Positions 47,404 to 56,854 of a stretch of DNA of 64,000 bases are shown here, in pieces. The stretch spans positions 248,001 to 312,000 of the forward strand of contig UGUC01000001.1 in the NCBI GenBank assembly GCA_900455155.1, given 5' to 3'. The notes under the pieces were generated by a model. It saw nothing but the letters and a program-made list of their open reading frames with translations. It was not told where the DNA came from and ran no database searches. The stretch is from Providencia stuartii. GTDB taxonomy: Bacteria; Pseudomonadota; Gammaproteobacteria; Enterobacterales; Enterobacteriaceae. Within the stretch, counting starts at the first letter, position 1. The number at the start of each line of letters is the position of its first letter. The translations under genes and the position numbers were made by a program.

Positions 47404-47811
47404 TTAATTAGCTAATACTGTTTGGAATTGATTACTACGCTCAAAGAACTCTTCAAAGCTGTCAGCAAACTGTTGAGTATCGTTTAAGGCTGACTCTTTC
47501 ATCACAGCCGAAAGCACCAAGCTATTATCAATAAGATTCAATGCCGGTTGCCCCAATTGAAAATTGCGAGGTGAATATTCCACGATCATGCTCAGTAGCA
47601 TATGCGCCATTGAATCAAATTTTGCAGGACTATATTCAGCAAGGTGACACCAAATAATTAAATCATCACCAGAAAGATCGATATTAATCGCTGGCGAGTC
47701 ATTCATTTCTAATTGAATATTTGAATGACAGTCGAGTTGCGGATTAATTAGATCACTACGGCCCATTGAATTTAAAAATGTATTTAATGCTTCTACAAAG
47801 CGGTATTTCAT
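47404..47811 (-). CDS. invB: InvB/SpaK-like class IB effector chaperone
   Basis: 135 residues, small, acidic, with the alpha-beta fold of Spa15/InvB (LDCHSNIQLEMNDSPAINIDLSGDDLIIWCHL) and a C-terminal helix. These chaperones bind several effectors, including SipA/IpaA-type proteins, as dimers. It lies between sctV and sctN, the same place as invB in Salmonella and spa15 in Shigella. Confidence 0.88.
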   Translation of the reverse strand: MKYRFVEALNTFLNSMGRSDLINPQLDCHSNIQLEMNDSPAINIDLSGDDLIIWCHLAEYSPAKFDSMAHMLLSMIVEYSPRNFQLGQPALNLIDNSLVLSAVMKESALNDTQQFADSFEEFFERSNQFQTVLAN

Positions 47812-47822
47812 AAGAAATTTCC

Positions 47823-49892
47823 TTATATTGTCTTAATAATATTCACTTTCACCATTTCAGATACCTCATTAAATGAGAGCACCTCTAATTCAGGAAAGCG
47901 TCCTTCAAGGATTTTTTTCACAAAACGACGTATATCGACCGGCACCAGCACATTAATATCTCGAATAGATAAATGGCTATTTTCGAGGGCTAGCTCGGCA
48001 GCTTGAATTAATTCATTGGTCTTTTCTGGTTCTAAATGCAAATAGACTCCCCCAGAAGATTGACGAATGCCTTGGCGAATGGTGTCTTCAAAAACAGAAT
48101 TCACCATAAGCACATTTAAGCGGCCATCAATGGCAAAACGGGAAGAGATATAGCGCGCCATTGAGGTTCTGACATGTTCAACGAGCATTAAGCTATCTTT
48201 CTCTCTTGGTACCCATTGCACGAGAGTTTCAATAATGAGTTTCATATTACGCACTGAGATTTTCTCCATTAATAAACGCTGGAAAACCTCTGTCACCTTT
48301 TGCACCGTCGCGTGTCGATAGCACTCTTTTAATAGCTCAGGGTATTTGCCTTCTAAATCATCTAGTAAGTTTTTCGTTTCTTGGATCCCAAAAAACTCAT
48401 TAATATGACGCAGCAATAGTGTACTAACGCAATCAATCATTTCGGTCACATCATCGCGCACCATCAAACCAAGCTGTTCAATATGTTCGTGATCTTGCTT
48501 GCCACACCAAGAGCTAATTGCGCCATACTCATCAGTAAAATGAGTCAGCGTTATGCCTAAATATTCCAATTCATCACTCATGGTTAATAAGCGAAATCCA
48601 CCGAAACAGATATCGTATTCACCTGCTTTAACTTCATTAATTAAAATGATGATTTTGTTATCTGGAACGATAGGTGAATAATTAATGGCAATATCGGGTA
48701 TCCGGTAACCATAACGAACAAACACATCCTTTTTCATACGAAACAAAAAGTTTTTTTCTTCGAGCTGTTTTTTATATTGCTGATTAACCGAAATAATAAT
48801 CGGCAAGGTTTCAGGAATATATTCAGGCTCAAAACGGCTATTTTCCCTTTGTGTTTCCCCTTCGGTGACTTCCGAATCGACACTCACCTGCTCAGTTTGT
48901 GATATCTGCTTATTCTTCTCTTTACGCGTTTTCCAAAAACGAACAAAAAATAGTACTGATAGCAAAGAGGCTAAAAAGAGAAAAATAGCGGTAGGGAAAC
49001 CCGGCAGGAACCCCATAAATAAAACGATGAAGGCAGTAATAAGAATCGTAAAATTATTCGCAAATAACTCAGAAACGATATTTTGACCTAAGTTTTTATC
49101 ATTGCCTCCAACGCGAGTCACAATAAAGCCTGCACTAATAGAGATAAGCAGTGCTGGGATCTGTGCCACCAAACCATCACCGATGGTTAAGAGTGAGAAT
49201 GTATTCAGAGCCGATGACATATCCATGCCCTGCTGTGCAACACCCACAGAAATTCCCCCGATCAGATTGACAAAAATAATGACAATCCCTGCAATCGCAT
49301 CCCCTTTAATAAACTTCATTGCACCATCAAAAGAACCAAATAATTGACTCTCTTTTTCTAAGTCGCCGCGCCGCTCTTTCACCGTCGATTCATCAATCAC
49401 CCCTGCCCGTAAGTCGGCATCAATACTCATTTGCTTACCCGGCATTGCATCGAGGGAAAAACGTGCTGCCACTTCAGCAATACGCTCAGACCCTTTCGTG
49501 ATCACAATAAATTGCACTATGGTCACAATGGCAAACACCACCATACCGACCACTAAATTATCTTGGATCACAAACTCACCAAAGGTGGCAATAATATCGC
49601 CCGCGTCAGCCTCCAATAAAATCAAGCGGCTCGTGCTAATAGATAATGCGAGACGAAATAATGTGCTTATTAATAAAATAGAAGGGAATGATTGAAAATT
49701 TAATATGCGAGTAATATAGAAAGAGCTCATAAAAATGAGCACCGATATCATAATATTCAAGCCAATTAATAAATCGACCAATATTGTTGGTAATGGAATA
49801 ATCAGCATGGCGATGACCATCACCATAATAACTAAGACCATCAATTCTGGGCGATTGCGGATCGCCAAAAGAAATCCCGTAAATTTATTCAT
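47823..49892 (-). CDS. sctV: SctV (InvA), export-gate membrane protein
   Basis: 689 residues: about eight membrane segments in the first 310 residues, then a cytosolic domain forming the nonameric ring. The FHIPEP-family signature corresponds to RFSLDAMPGKQMSIDADLRAG near residue 145. The C-terminal domain is intact (KNLLDDLEGKYPELLKE, VLVPVDIRRFVKKI). It receives export substrates and couples proton flow to export. It is flanked by sctW and invB with small gaps. Confidence 0.96.
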   Translation of the reverse strand: MNKFTGFLLAIRNRPELMVLVIMVMVIAMLIIPLPTILVDLLIGLNIMISVLIFMSSFYITRILNFQSFPSILLISTLFRLALSISTSRLILLEADAGDIIATFGEFVIQDNLVVGMVVFAIVTIVQFIVITKGSERIAEVAARFSLDAMPGKQMSIDADLRAGVIDESTVKERRGDLEKESQLFGSFDGAMKFIKGDAIAGIVIIFVNLIGGISVGVAQQGMDMSSALNTFSLLTIGDGLVAQIPALLISISAGFIVTRVGGNDKNLGQNIVSELFANNFTILITAFIVLFMGFLPGFPTAIFLFLASLLSVLFFVRFWKTRKEKNKQISQTEQVSVDSEVTEGETQRENSRFEPEYIPETLPIIISVNQQYKKQLEEKNFLFRMKKDVFVRYGYRIPDIAINYSPIVPDNKIIILINEVKAGEYDICFGGFRLLTMSDELEYLGITLTHFTDEYGAISSWCGKQDHEHIEQLGLMVRDDVTEMIDCVSTLLLRHINEFFGIQETKNLLDDLEGKYPELLKECYRHATVQKVTEVFQRLLMEKISVRNMKLIIETLVQWVPREKDSLMLVEHVRTSMARYISSRFAIDGRLNVLMVNSVFEDTIRQGIRQSSGGVYLHLEPEKTNELIQAAELALENSHLSIRDINVLVPVDIRRFVKKILEGRFPELEVLSFNEVSEMVKVNIIKTI

Positions 49893-49906
49893 GCGGTTTC
49901 TGTTCC

Positions 49907-51010
49907 TTATTTAGCAAACCGTTGCGCATCATGATTTCCTCTTGTGCCTTCCACATAGTCCATATATATTTTCAATTGATTGAGCAGCTCTTCTCGTGCT
50001 TCCAATGATTGAAAAATTGCGGTGGGTATTGTTCCAAATGCCAAAATTAATAATTGTAAAAAACGCGCCCGTAAGTCCGTGCTCATCGCCCCTAACTGTG
50101 ATGAAATAAATAACAACAAATTCTCTTCAAATTGCGCTTGGTTACGAATACCACTGGTAAAGAGCTGACTGAGCTTTTTAGCAAACTCAGAATTAATCAG
50201 TTGGCTGTGCTGCCGAAAAAGCCCCGATTGGAAAAATTGTTGGGTGAACACATGCTCAAGTGACTGCAATTCACGTAGCCGCCCGACACGAAGAAAATAA
50301 TCACCAAATTCACTAATATTAATATCGCCCAATGGCAGGGCTTGTAGATCACACGCCAGCGCTCTGCTTAAATAACGCATAATATTTTCGCGCTCTTGGC
50401 TTTCCATCTCCTCAACCCACTGCTCATATAGATAAACTACAGGGCCGTCATAACTAAGAAACTCACGATATAACATGCGTAAGTTCCCTGCGGATTGCTT
50501 AATTTTTTGCGCAAACGCCTTCGCAATCAGTGCAATATTTATCCCCGCTTGAGTGCTTCTATCGCTATCCTCAGCGTTAAGTTGTTGCTCCAGCTCTTTT
50601 AGTTGTTCGAGTTGCTCAGCCTTCAATTTCCCTCGATTGATTAAGGCCGCAAGCGCCATTAACAAATCGCTAGGGTCGGCAAAAAAGCGCAATAAAAATG
50701 CTCTTAGCTCTTTAGGAGTCATAAACTGCCGATTAAGCGCACTTTCAACATGTAAAATGGTTTCATCGGCATGCTCATCAAGGATGCGCTCAGCAAATTG
50801 CATCCAATCTTCGGTTTCTCCTTGTTTAGAGCCACTTTTTTTTACATGGCTCGCCGCCAACATCGACATTGAGGCATATTCCCCAGCACTATCGATAACC
50901 CCTTGACCGCGCAATACTTCGTCCGAATCATCACTGGTTTTTGATGATCGACTCTTTTCGTGTGAACTGCTGACTATGCGGGAACCAAAGCCCAAAGGCG
51001 CTATTGCCAT
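49907..51010 (-). CDS. sctW: SctW (InvE/MxiC), gatekeeper
   Basis: 367 residues. After a disordered, serine-rich N-terminus come the helical HrpJ/InvE domains (EDWMQFAERILDEHADETILHVESALNRQF, PSDLLMALAALINRGK) and a C-terminal helical region. Gatekeepers hold back effector export until translocators have been secreted. The ATG overlaps the sctC stop region by about 10 bases. Confidence 0.92.
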   Translation of the reverse strand: MAIAPLGFGSRIVSSSHEKSRSSKTSDDSDEVLRGQGVIDSAGEYASMSMLAASHVKKSGSKQGETEDWMQFAERILDEHADETILHVESALNRQFMTPKELRAFLLRFFADPSDLLMALAALINRGKLKAEQLEQLKELEQQLNAEDSDRSTQAGINIALIAKAFAQKIKQSAGNLRMLYREFLSYDGPVVYLYEQWVEEMESQERENIMRYLSRALACDLQALPLGDINISEFGDYFLRVGRLRELQSLEHVFTQQFFQSGLFRQHSQLINSEFAKKLSQLFTSGIRNQAQFEENLLLFISSQLGAMSTDLRARFLQLLILAFGTIPTAIFQSLEAREELLNQLKIYMDYVEGTRGNHDAQRFAK

Positions 51011-52689
51011 GGTTGCTCCATATAGGTTTTCAAAAAGTTAACGGTACTGTGCAACTGCCCGTTTTGTTCTTTAATACGCTGATTTTCCGAGAACTGACGC
51101 CCATCCCATACTTCGTTTTCGTCCAATAAACGCGGTTGGATCAAAAACAATCGCACCATTTTTTGCTTATTAACGGAGGTATGACTAAAGAGGCCGCCGA
51201 TCAGTGGGATATCCCCCAATAAAGGAATATGACTTTCATTTTCAACCACTTGTTCTCGGGTGTATCCCCCAATTAATAAACTGCTATTTTGCGCAATACG
51301 CGCAACCGTATTGATAGTCGTACGATTAACAGAGGGAAGGCCTTCCACATTCGAAACCTCACCACTTTTTGATTGTTTTTCACCGCCGTCTTCAATATTC
51401 ACTTCCATCTCAACTTGATGACCAGATGAAATACGCGGCATCACACTCACCATGGTGCCGTAAGTGACTTGCTCCAAGGTGGCAATACGTTCCCCTTGTA
51501 ACTTGGCATAAAAACTGGTGTTGTTATCAAATAAGGCAGGAATGTTCTCTTGGGTTAGCAGAACAGGACGAGAAACAATATGGCCATTACCGCTTTTGCT
51601 TAAGGCATCAACGCGTAACAGAAAATCCGTACTGTTTGATAACGTGCTGCGATTAAAAGAAAATGCCGTGTTCCCCGTATTAATCGTGCCAACTTCCCAA
51701 TTGACGCCTAAATTATCCAATTCACTACGCGTGATATCGATAATCCACAGTGATAGCTCAACTTGGCGGCGACGCGTATCTAACGTTCTAACCAGTTGGC
51801 GAACATAACGAATTTGTTCAGGGGAACCTTTAACAATTAGACTGTTACTATCAGGGTGAGCCACCAAAGAAAAAGGCACATTTGATGATGAAGAGTGACT
51901 AAATGTCGCTAGAGACTCAGAAGCTTCACCGATGGGTGCATCCATCAAGGCATCAATATCATCTCCAACCTTCTCTTTGGGAGCGATTTTTTGCGTCGGT
52001 ACGGCGCCGGTCGGCGTATCCTTGAATAGCTCACTGATAACTGACAGCATGCCCGGCACCGTGATGTTATTACCGCGCAACGCATAGTTTCTATCTGTCA
52101 CAGAAGCATATTTTACGGGGATCACTGCCAACTCTCCCCCAGATAACGACTCCTGCTTAACCTGCTCATCAAGATACAGCGTAGCGGCTTTTATCAATTC
52201 AACATATAACGGCGGCCCAGAAACAAATAGCAGGCTATTTTCCCCTTGAGTACGGACAGGAAAACGCGGGTCGTAGATCCCATTTTTCTTAATATAATTG
52301 AGGACTTGTTGGCTACTGGCATTATTCATCGGAATAATTGCACTACGCATTTCGCTATTATCATAAACATAAATCGCTGCACCATCGTCATACCAAACCA
52401 GCGCAATACGGCGAGTTAATGCTTTAAACATTTCATCGGCATTCGCTAAATTAAAATTACCTGTAATGCGTTTTTGTGCCGCAAGTTTGCTGAGAATAAT
52501 CGGCTTATTCAGTCGCTCAGCGATAGAATCAAACACTTTTCCTACCGCAATATTATTGGCGACAAAGGTCTCCTGACCCATTTCTTGTTTAACCGGCTCT
52601 GCTGTGATCACTGTCGTTTGCGCTAAACTATGATCCACACTCAGTAAAAAGAGTGACAATAAGATCACTCCGCCTCTTTTACTGCTCAT
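51001..52689 (-). CDS. sctC: SctC (InvG), outer-membrane secretin
   Basis: 562 residues from the ATG at 52689 (GGAG about 10 bases upstream; the alternative TTG is unlikely). A signal peptide ends near SLAQ. N-domains (EVTANNIAV-like NFNLANADEMFKAL) and a secretin core with VEGLPSVNRTTINTVARIAQNSSLLIGGYTRE are present. The secretin forms the outer-membrane channel around the needle and needs a pilotin. No invH is present; a YscW/YbaY-like lipoprotein at 58737 is a candidate. Confidence 0.95.
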   Translation of the reverse strand: MSSKRGGVILLSLFLLSVDHSLAQTTVITAEPVKQEMGQETFVANNIAVGKVFDSIAERLNKPIILSKLAAQKRITGNFNLANADEMFKALTRRIALVWYDDGAAIYVYDNSEMRSAIIPMNNASSQQVLNYIKKNGIYDPRFPVRTQGENSLLFVSGPPLYVELIKAATLYLDEQVKQESLSGGELAVIPVKYASVTDRNYALRGNNITVPGMLSVISELFKDTPTGAVPTQKIAPKEKVGDDIDALMDAPIGEASESLATFSHSSSSNVPFSLVAHPDSNSLIVKGSPEQIRYVRQLVRTLDTRRRQVELSLWIIDITRSELDNLGVNWEVGTINTGNTAFSFNRSTLSNSTDFLLRVDALSKSGNGHIVSRPVLLTQENIPALFDNNTSFYAKLQGERIATLEQVTYGTMVSVMPRISSGHQVEMEVNIEDGGEKQSKSGEVSNVEGLPSVNRTTINTVARIAQNSSLLIGGYTREQVVENESHIPLLGDIPLIGGLFSHTSVNKQKMVRLFLIQPRLLDENEVWDGRQFSENQRIKEQNGQLHSTVNFLKTYMEQPWQ

Positions 52690-53455
52690 ATAATTTTGCT
52701 CCAAGGTGCCTAATATCAGAGGGAGTTAACCCTAGCTCTTTTTTAATATCGTTAGTAAAATGCGATGCGGAGCAATAACCCGCTTCCAACCCAACATCGA
52801 GTATTGAATTATCGCTTTCAATTAATTTCAAAATGGCTGATGCCATTCGCACACTCATAATTTTTCTTTTTGCTGTTTTATTAAAGTTTTCTCGATATAG
52901 CTGCCTAAAATAAGAAGCCGACACACCATACCTTGCACATAGCTGGTTAATATTGGCATTTTTATCTTTTTCGGCGGCAGAAAGTAAAAAACGCATAATG
53001 CCGTATGCTTCATAGCGCCTTAATATATTGCACCATGAATAAAACTGAGGTTGCCGTTGAATAATCAAATCAATAACAATATTCTTTATTGAATATTCGG
53101 AAAAAATATCACTTGATAGATGAATAACTTCATCTTCTTTATTATCTGATGAGGTTATTTCGTTTTCTGCAAGAAATGATTGCCCCATTGCGGTATCAAT
53201 AACAGCAAGAACTTCAATGACCTCAGAAAGTAGCATTGAATGAATAAACCAGCCCTTTTTATTAATAGAAGTAATATCTGATGACGGGAATACAAATAAA
53301 GATTGCCCCATTACCTCTACTTTTTTACCCGAATAGGGAGAATGAAAAATTAACGCTGTTTCCTCAGCGTTAGGTATCGCTAAAACTAAGCTGTCTTGTA
53401 AAGAGAAGCAGCCTTCTTTATTTTCAAGTAATGCCGCAATATTTGTATTCACCAT
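52679..53455 (-). CDS. invF: InvF/MxiE-like AraC-family activator
   Basis: 258 residues. The C-terminal AraC domain has both helix-turn-helix units: INQLCARYGVSASYFRQLYREN and ILDVGLEAGYCSASHFTNDIKKELGLTPSDIR. The N-terminal part is family-typical and variable. InvF and MxiE work with the SicA/IpgC chaperone to switch on effector and translocator genes after secretion begins. It is the first gene of the minus-strand apparatus operon and divergent from sctD. Unlike Shigella mxiE it is read in one frame here. Two MxiE-box-like sites in the island are its likely targets. Confidence 0.92.
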   Translation of the reverse strand: MVNTNIAALLENKEGCFSLQDSLVLAIPNAEETALIFHSPYSGKKVEVMGQSLFVFPSSDITSINKKGWFIHSMLLSEVIEVLAVIDTAMGQSFLAENEITSSDNKEDEVIHLSSDIFSEYSIKNIVIDLIIQRQPQFYSWCNILRRYEAYGIMRFLLSAAEKDKNANINQLCARYGVSASYFRQLYRENFNKTAKRKIMSVRMASAILKLIESDNSILDVGLEAGYCSASHFTNDIKKELGLTPSDIRHLGAKLYEQ

Positions 53456-53651
53456 GATGTTTCTACTTTATCTAAAGAGAATCAATAGCGCTAAAATGGC
53501 GGAAAATGCATCATGGCACAAAGGAATAATCCGGAATAACTCATACTCGATCTCTAACATAATAGGTCAGAATGATTAAGATAAATTCTACTGACGGAAA
53601 TGCAGTTATCAGTTTTACTAGCGCCAATTTCTTGTCATTGGAATTTACTTT
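53456..53651. promoter_or_regulatory. Divergent invF/sctD promoter region
   Basis: 196 bases between the two oppositely oriented apparatus operons, so both promoters must lie here. I see no MxiE-box-like sequence or clear palindrome. The activator that starts both operons (HilA in Salmonella, VirB in Shigella) is not identifiable from this sequence. Confidence 0.6.
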
Positions 53652-54854
53652 ATGAAAGAGACAAATAGCCGCGCTTGTATAATGAAAATTGCTAGCGGCC
53701 CCATGAATGGACATGAGCTAATGTTAACTGCTGACGCTCATTTGATTGTTATTGACCCGAATGTTGAATACCACACAGAGGTCGATAATGATGGGCTTAT
53801 GACTTACTATATCCCTAGTGAATCAACACATTACGAACTAGCTATCACAACAGAGGATGGTTCGAATGATCATATCAATGATGCCGATGAACCAATATTT
53901 TATATTCATATCAATGATGGTATGAAATCAAAGTCTATTCCTATCCCTTTTCAAGAATTAATATTGGCCGACACATTTCCTATTGCAATAAAACCAATTG
54001 ATGCACCATGGAACCTATCAACTCGTGAGCCTGCATTACCTGAAATTTGTATTGAAAATGACAGTCAACCTATGCTGGAATCCAAATTAACCAAGAAAAA
54101 CTTTATTTTCTTTGGGCTATTTGTTTTAACTATTTTTTCAATAATTCTAGTTATTCAATACTACTCTGGAAATAATTCTTTAAAAAAGATAAACACTGTC
54201 GAAAACATTCTACAAGGCAGCCATTATCCCATCATTGTGACTCTGAACCAGCAAGGTGAAACCTTAATTTTAGTGCGAACTCAGCGTGACGTCGACTGGA
54301 GTATTTAACGCCTAAGAAAAGAGCATTATTCTGAAAAGTATCAGATAAAAAAAATAGCTCAGTTGGAAAGTGAAATTGAGAATAAAATTTCCGAAAACGT
54401 ACCGAGTTTATTAAAGATTGATTTAAGTAATCCTTGTCACCCTATTGTTAGAAAAGCCAATAAACAGGCAACCACTAAGGATGAAAAAATCATTAATAAT
54501 ATTATGAAAGGTTACCTTGGCTGCTATAAAAACAGTGAAATTTTGACCGTCAATTTAGACGAACTGATAAAAAAGGCGGAAATAGGATTAACAGAAAGTA
54601 ACGTTCCGTGGAAACGAGTTGATAAAGATAATATGACCATATTTATTGTTCAAGGAAGTTTGGATGATAAACAGATATCCTCTACTGTTCGGCTCGCGGA
54701 TCAATTTATTAATCAATGGGGAAATCAGCATATTCAGTTTTCAATTTCTCTGGCAACGAATCAACTAACAGGGAAATCATTTATCCGTAACGATCAGGGT
54801 TTTATTATTTTAGGCCATAACCATTGGTCGTTTAATTCAAACACAATTAATTAA
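53652..54854 (+). pseudogene. sctD: SctD (PrgH), inner-membrane ring protein, interrupted by an in-frame TAA
   Basis: The whole 400-codon frame is open except TAA at 54306-54308 (codon 219). Translation on either side fits one PrgH-like protein (392 residues in Salmonella): N-terminal FHA-like cytosolic domain, membrane segment at about 153-173 (FIFFGLFVLTIFSIILVIQYY), then periplasmic ring-building domains. Reading DWSI-stop-RLRKEHYSEKYQIKKIAQLE shows that the stop most likely replaces a CAA glutamine codon by one C-to-T change. This is a substitution, not an indel, unlike the other broken genes. If real, the basal body could not assemble without suppression. Confidence 0.88.
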
Positions 54855-54865
54855 TGAGGTGATAT

Positions 54866-55198
54866 ATGGCAGATGGAACCGTAGCTCCAACTATTCCAGG
54901 TATTAATAAAGACACAGGTAACTGGGAGTCATCCGCATTCGAAACGCCGGTGGCTGGTGATAAAAATTGGGGAATGATGTATCGCAGTAGTGCGAATGTC
55001 AGTAACCGAGCCAAAGAGTTGGCCGATGAATTAAAAGACATACTTGATGGTAAGACGACAAAGTTAGAAGTCGATAACCCACTGGTTCTCGGAAAAATTA
55101 CCGCTTTAAGTGGTAACTACAATATGGCAAGGCAGTTACAAAGCAACTTAATGAAGTCCATTAAAGATACCGCTCAAGCCATTATCCGTAACGTTTAA
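54866..55198 (+). CDS. sctF: SctF (PrgI/MxiH)-like needle subunit with N-terminal extension
   Basis: 110 residues, against 80 for PrgI and 83 for MxiH. The C-terminal ~80 residues fit the needle fold: helix (NRAKELADELKDIL), a turn with NPLVL in place of the usual xPxxL, and the second helix YNMARQLQSNLMKSIKDTAQAIIRNV. The first ~30 residues (GTVAPTIPGINKDTGNWESSAF) have no counterpart. GAGGTGA precedes the ATG, and no later ATG with a good site is seen before the core, so the extension appears real. Confidence 0.88.
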   Translation: MADGTVAPTIPGINKDTGNWESSAFETPVAGDKNWGMMYRSSANVSNRAKELADELKDILDGKTTKLEVDNPLVLGKITALSGNYNMARQLQSNLMKSIKDTAQAIIRNV

Positions 55199-55246
55199 TT
55201 TCACAATAGAGCATCGCTTTGTGGGTGCTCTACCTTTTAGGAGCCT

Positions 55247-55549
55247 ATGATGATACAGCCTATTAATCGATCCGTTTTCATGCCAATGATGTTAGATAAT
55301 ACTGCTGACAGCGTATCGACTCAATCTCTTGAAAGTACGGTTAGATCTCTTTATGCGCAATATTCTGTTGAAGTACAAAATAAAAAAGAGGCCCTTTTTC
55401 ACCAAGCCGATACCATAGATGTTAGCAATCCCATTGATGTGATGAATATGCAAAATTCAATCGCCCAATACAGTTTAGGCCTCAATTTTGTGTCGACCCT
55501 CACCCATAAAGCCACAGGTGCTATTGATACTCTACTAAAAGCCCAATAA
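55247..55549 (+). CDS. sctI: SctI (PrgJ), inner rod protein
   Basis: 100 residues, as in PrgJ (101). The C-terminal helical pair matches the rod family (DVMNMQNSIAQYSLGLNFVSTLTHKATGAIDTLLK). It connects the export gate to the needle. Two ATGs are adjacent at 55247 and 55250; AGGAG (55239-55243) suits the second slightly better. Confidence 0.9.
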   Translation: MMIQPINRSVFMPMMLDNTADSVSTQSLESTVRSLYAQYSVEVQNKKEALFHQADTIDVSNPIDVMNMQNSIAQYSLGLNFVSTLTHKATGAIDTLLKAQ

Positions 55550-55552
55550 GTC

Positions 55553-56315
55553 ATGAATACATTGAAGAAATTAATCCTAATTACCTTCGTCGGGTTATTG
55601 GCTGGGTGTGATAACCAACTCTTACTCAGTCATCTTAGCCAACGCCAGAGCAATGAAGTCCTAGCCATCTTACAAGAGCATGGCGTTGAAGCTTCACGTA
55701 AACAAGATAATAAACAAGGGGATTCTATAAAGGTATCGCCGCGTGACTTTGTGATCGCCGTAGATTTATTACGCCAATATAACTTACCGTCTAAAGACCC
55801 TGTGGAGATCATTCAGGCTTTCCCGGGAGACTCGCTGGTTGCTTCACCACAGGCGGAACGCACTCGACTGCTCTCCTTGATTGAACAACGCTTAGAGCAA
55901 TCTCTATTAACGATCCCTGATGTTGTTAATGCAAGGGTGCATGTCAGTTACCCTCTGAATGGTAATACCCCGACTAAGCAGACGCAAAAAGTGTCTAGTT
56001 TAGTGACCTACTCTGGTAATGAAGACCCGAAATTGATGATGAATAAAATCAAACTATTCCTAACCAGTAGCTTTGCAGAAACCAATTATGACAATGTTTT
56101 CTGTGGTGATTGTCAGCCGCCCACCTTTACAGCATCAAATTCGCACTGAACCTGAATCAATATTTAATCCTATTTGGGTTGCTATACTGACGCTCGGGGG
56201 AGCCGCTGTTCTTGGCCTAGCCATATTCCTTTGGCAACGCCAGCAATCATTGAAAAATAGAGATGATCAAGACAAGGCCGCTATAGAGGCAAAAATCGAT
56301 GACACTATTGCATAA
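55553..56315 (+). pseudogene. sctJ: SctJ (PrgK), inner-ring lipoprotein, one apparent frameshift
   Basis: One extra T in the run 56097-56100 splits a 253-residue protein (PrgK 252). The lipoprotein signal has LLAGC with the acylated cysteine at about residue 19. The two ring-building domains are normal (SNEVLAILQEHGVEASRKQ, ERTRLLSLIEQRLEQSLLTIPDVVNARVHVSYP); after correction the join reads NVSVVIVSRPP, followed by a C-terminal membrane helix (VAILTLGGAAVLGLAIFLW). It forms the inner-membrane ring with SctD. The end overlaps sctK by 17 bases. Confidence 0.9.
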
Positions 56316-56854
56316 TATTCATCCACTTCTGCAAGCAGATATCTTCTTAGCGCCGGGGAGTTATTTCCATTTAGAATACAGTGATGTTGATTATCATCGA
56401 TTACCTGCAACGTTAAAAAAAACTGCATAACCAGCAGTTGATCCAACAGTATCTTTTGCCTTGGCCTGATAGCACAACGGCACGGCTACCTCGTATTTTG
56501 TCGATGGAGTGGAATCAACTCCCAAAAGTCGCTCTCGGATTAGGGGCTATTTTACATTCAGGCGCGCTGCCTTGGTGGGGAGAGTTGGCAGCTTTTTCCG
56601 ACTTACGCCACAAATACAGTGACCCACGCTGGCAGTGCACTGATAGAGAAAGCCCGACTCCCCAACATTTACTTGCGCTTGGTGCTGAACAACTTTTCGC
56701 CTATATCACTCCCTTCGGGCGTGCCTATACCGAGAGGTTAAAATATATGTTCAGCAATCAAACGTTAGCGCTAATCCCTTCATCGTTTAACGCGATGCTA
56801 CCTTGGAATATCATTGAAGAAACTTGCCGTTATGTCAGAAAAAATACAGCCTGA
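56299..56854 (+). pseudogene. sctK: SctK (OrgA), sorting-platform adaptor, one apparent frameshift at A8
   Basis: The frame starts at the ATG 56299 inside the end of sctJ and breaks at an A8 run (56415-56422); with seven A the protein is 184 residues (OrgA 199). The N-terminus LLHNIHPLLQADIFL and the later LGLGAILHSGALPWWGE fit the OrgA/MxiK family. It links SctD to SctQ. An A8 run is long enough for transcriptional slippage, known for some Shigella T3SS genes, so expression from this sequence is possible even without a sequencing error. Confidence 0.82.

Noticed and set aside
54306..54308. Recoded stop (selenocysteine or programmed readthrough) in sctD
   Set aside because: The codon is TAA, not TGA, no selenocysteine element is seen, and homologues have an ordinary sense codon there; a point change or sequencing error is simpler.
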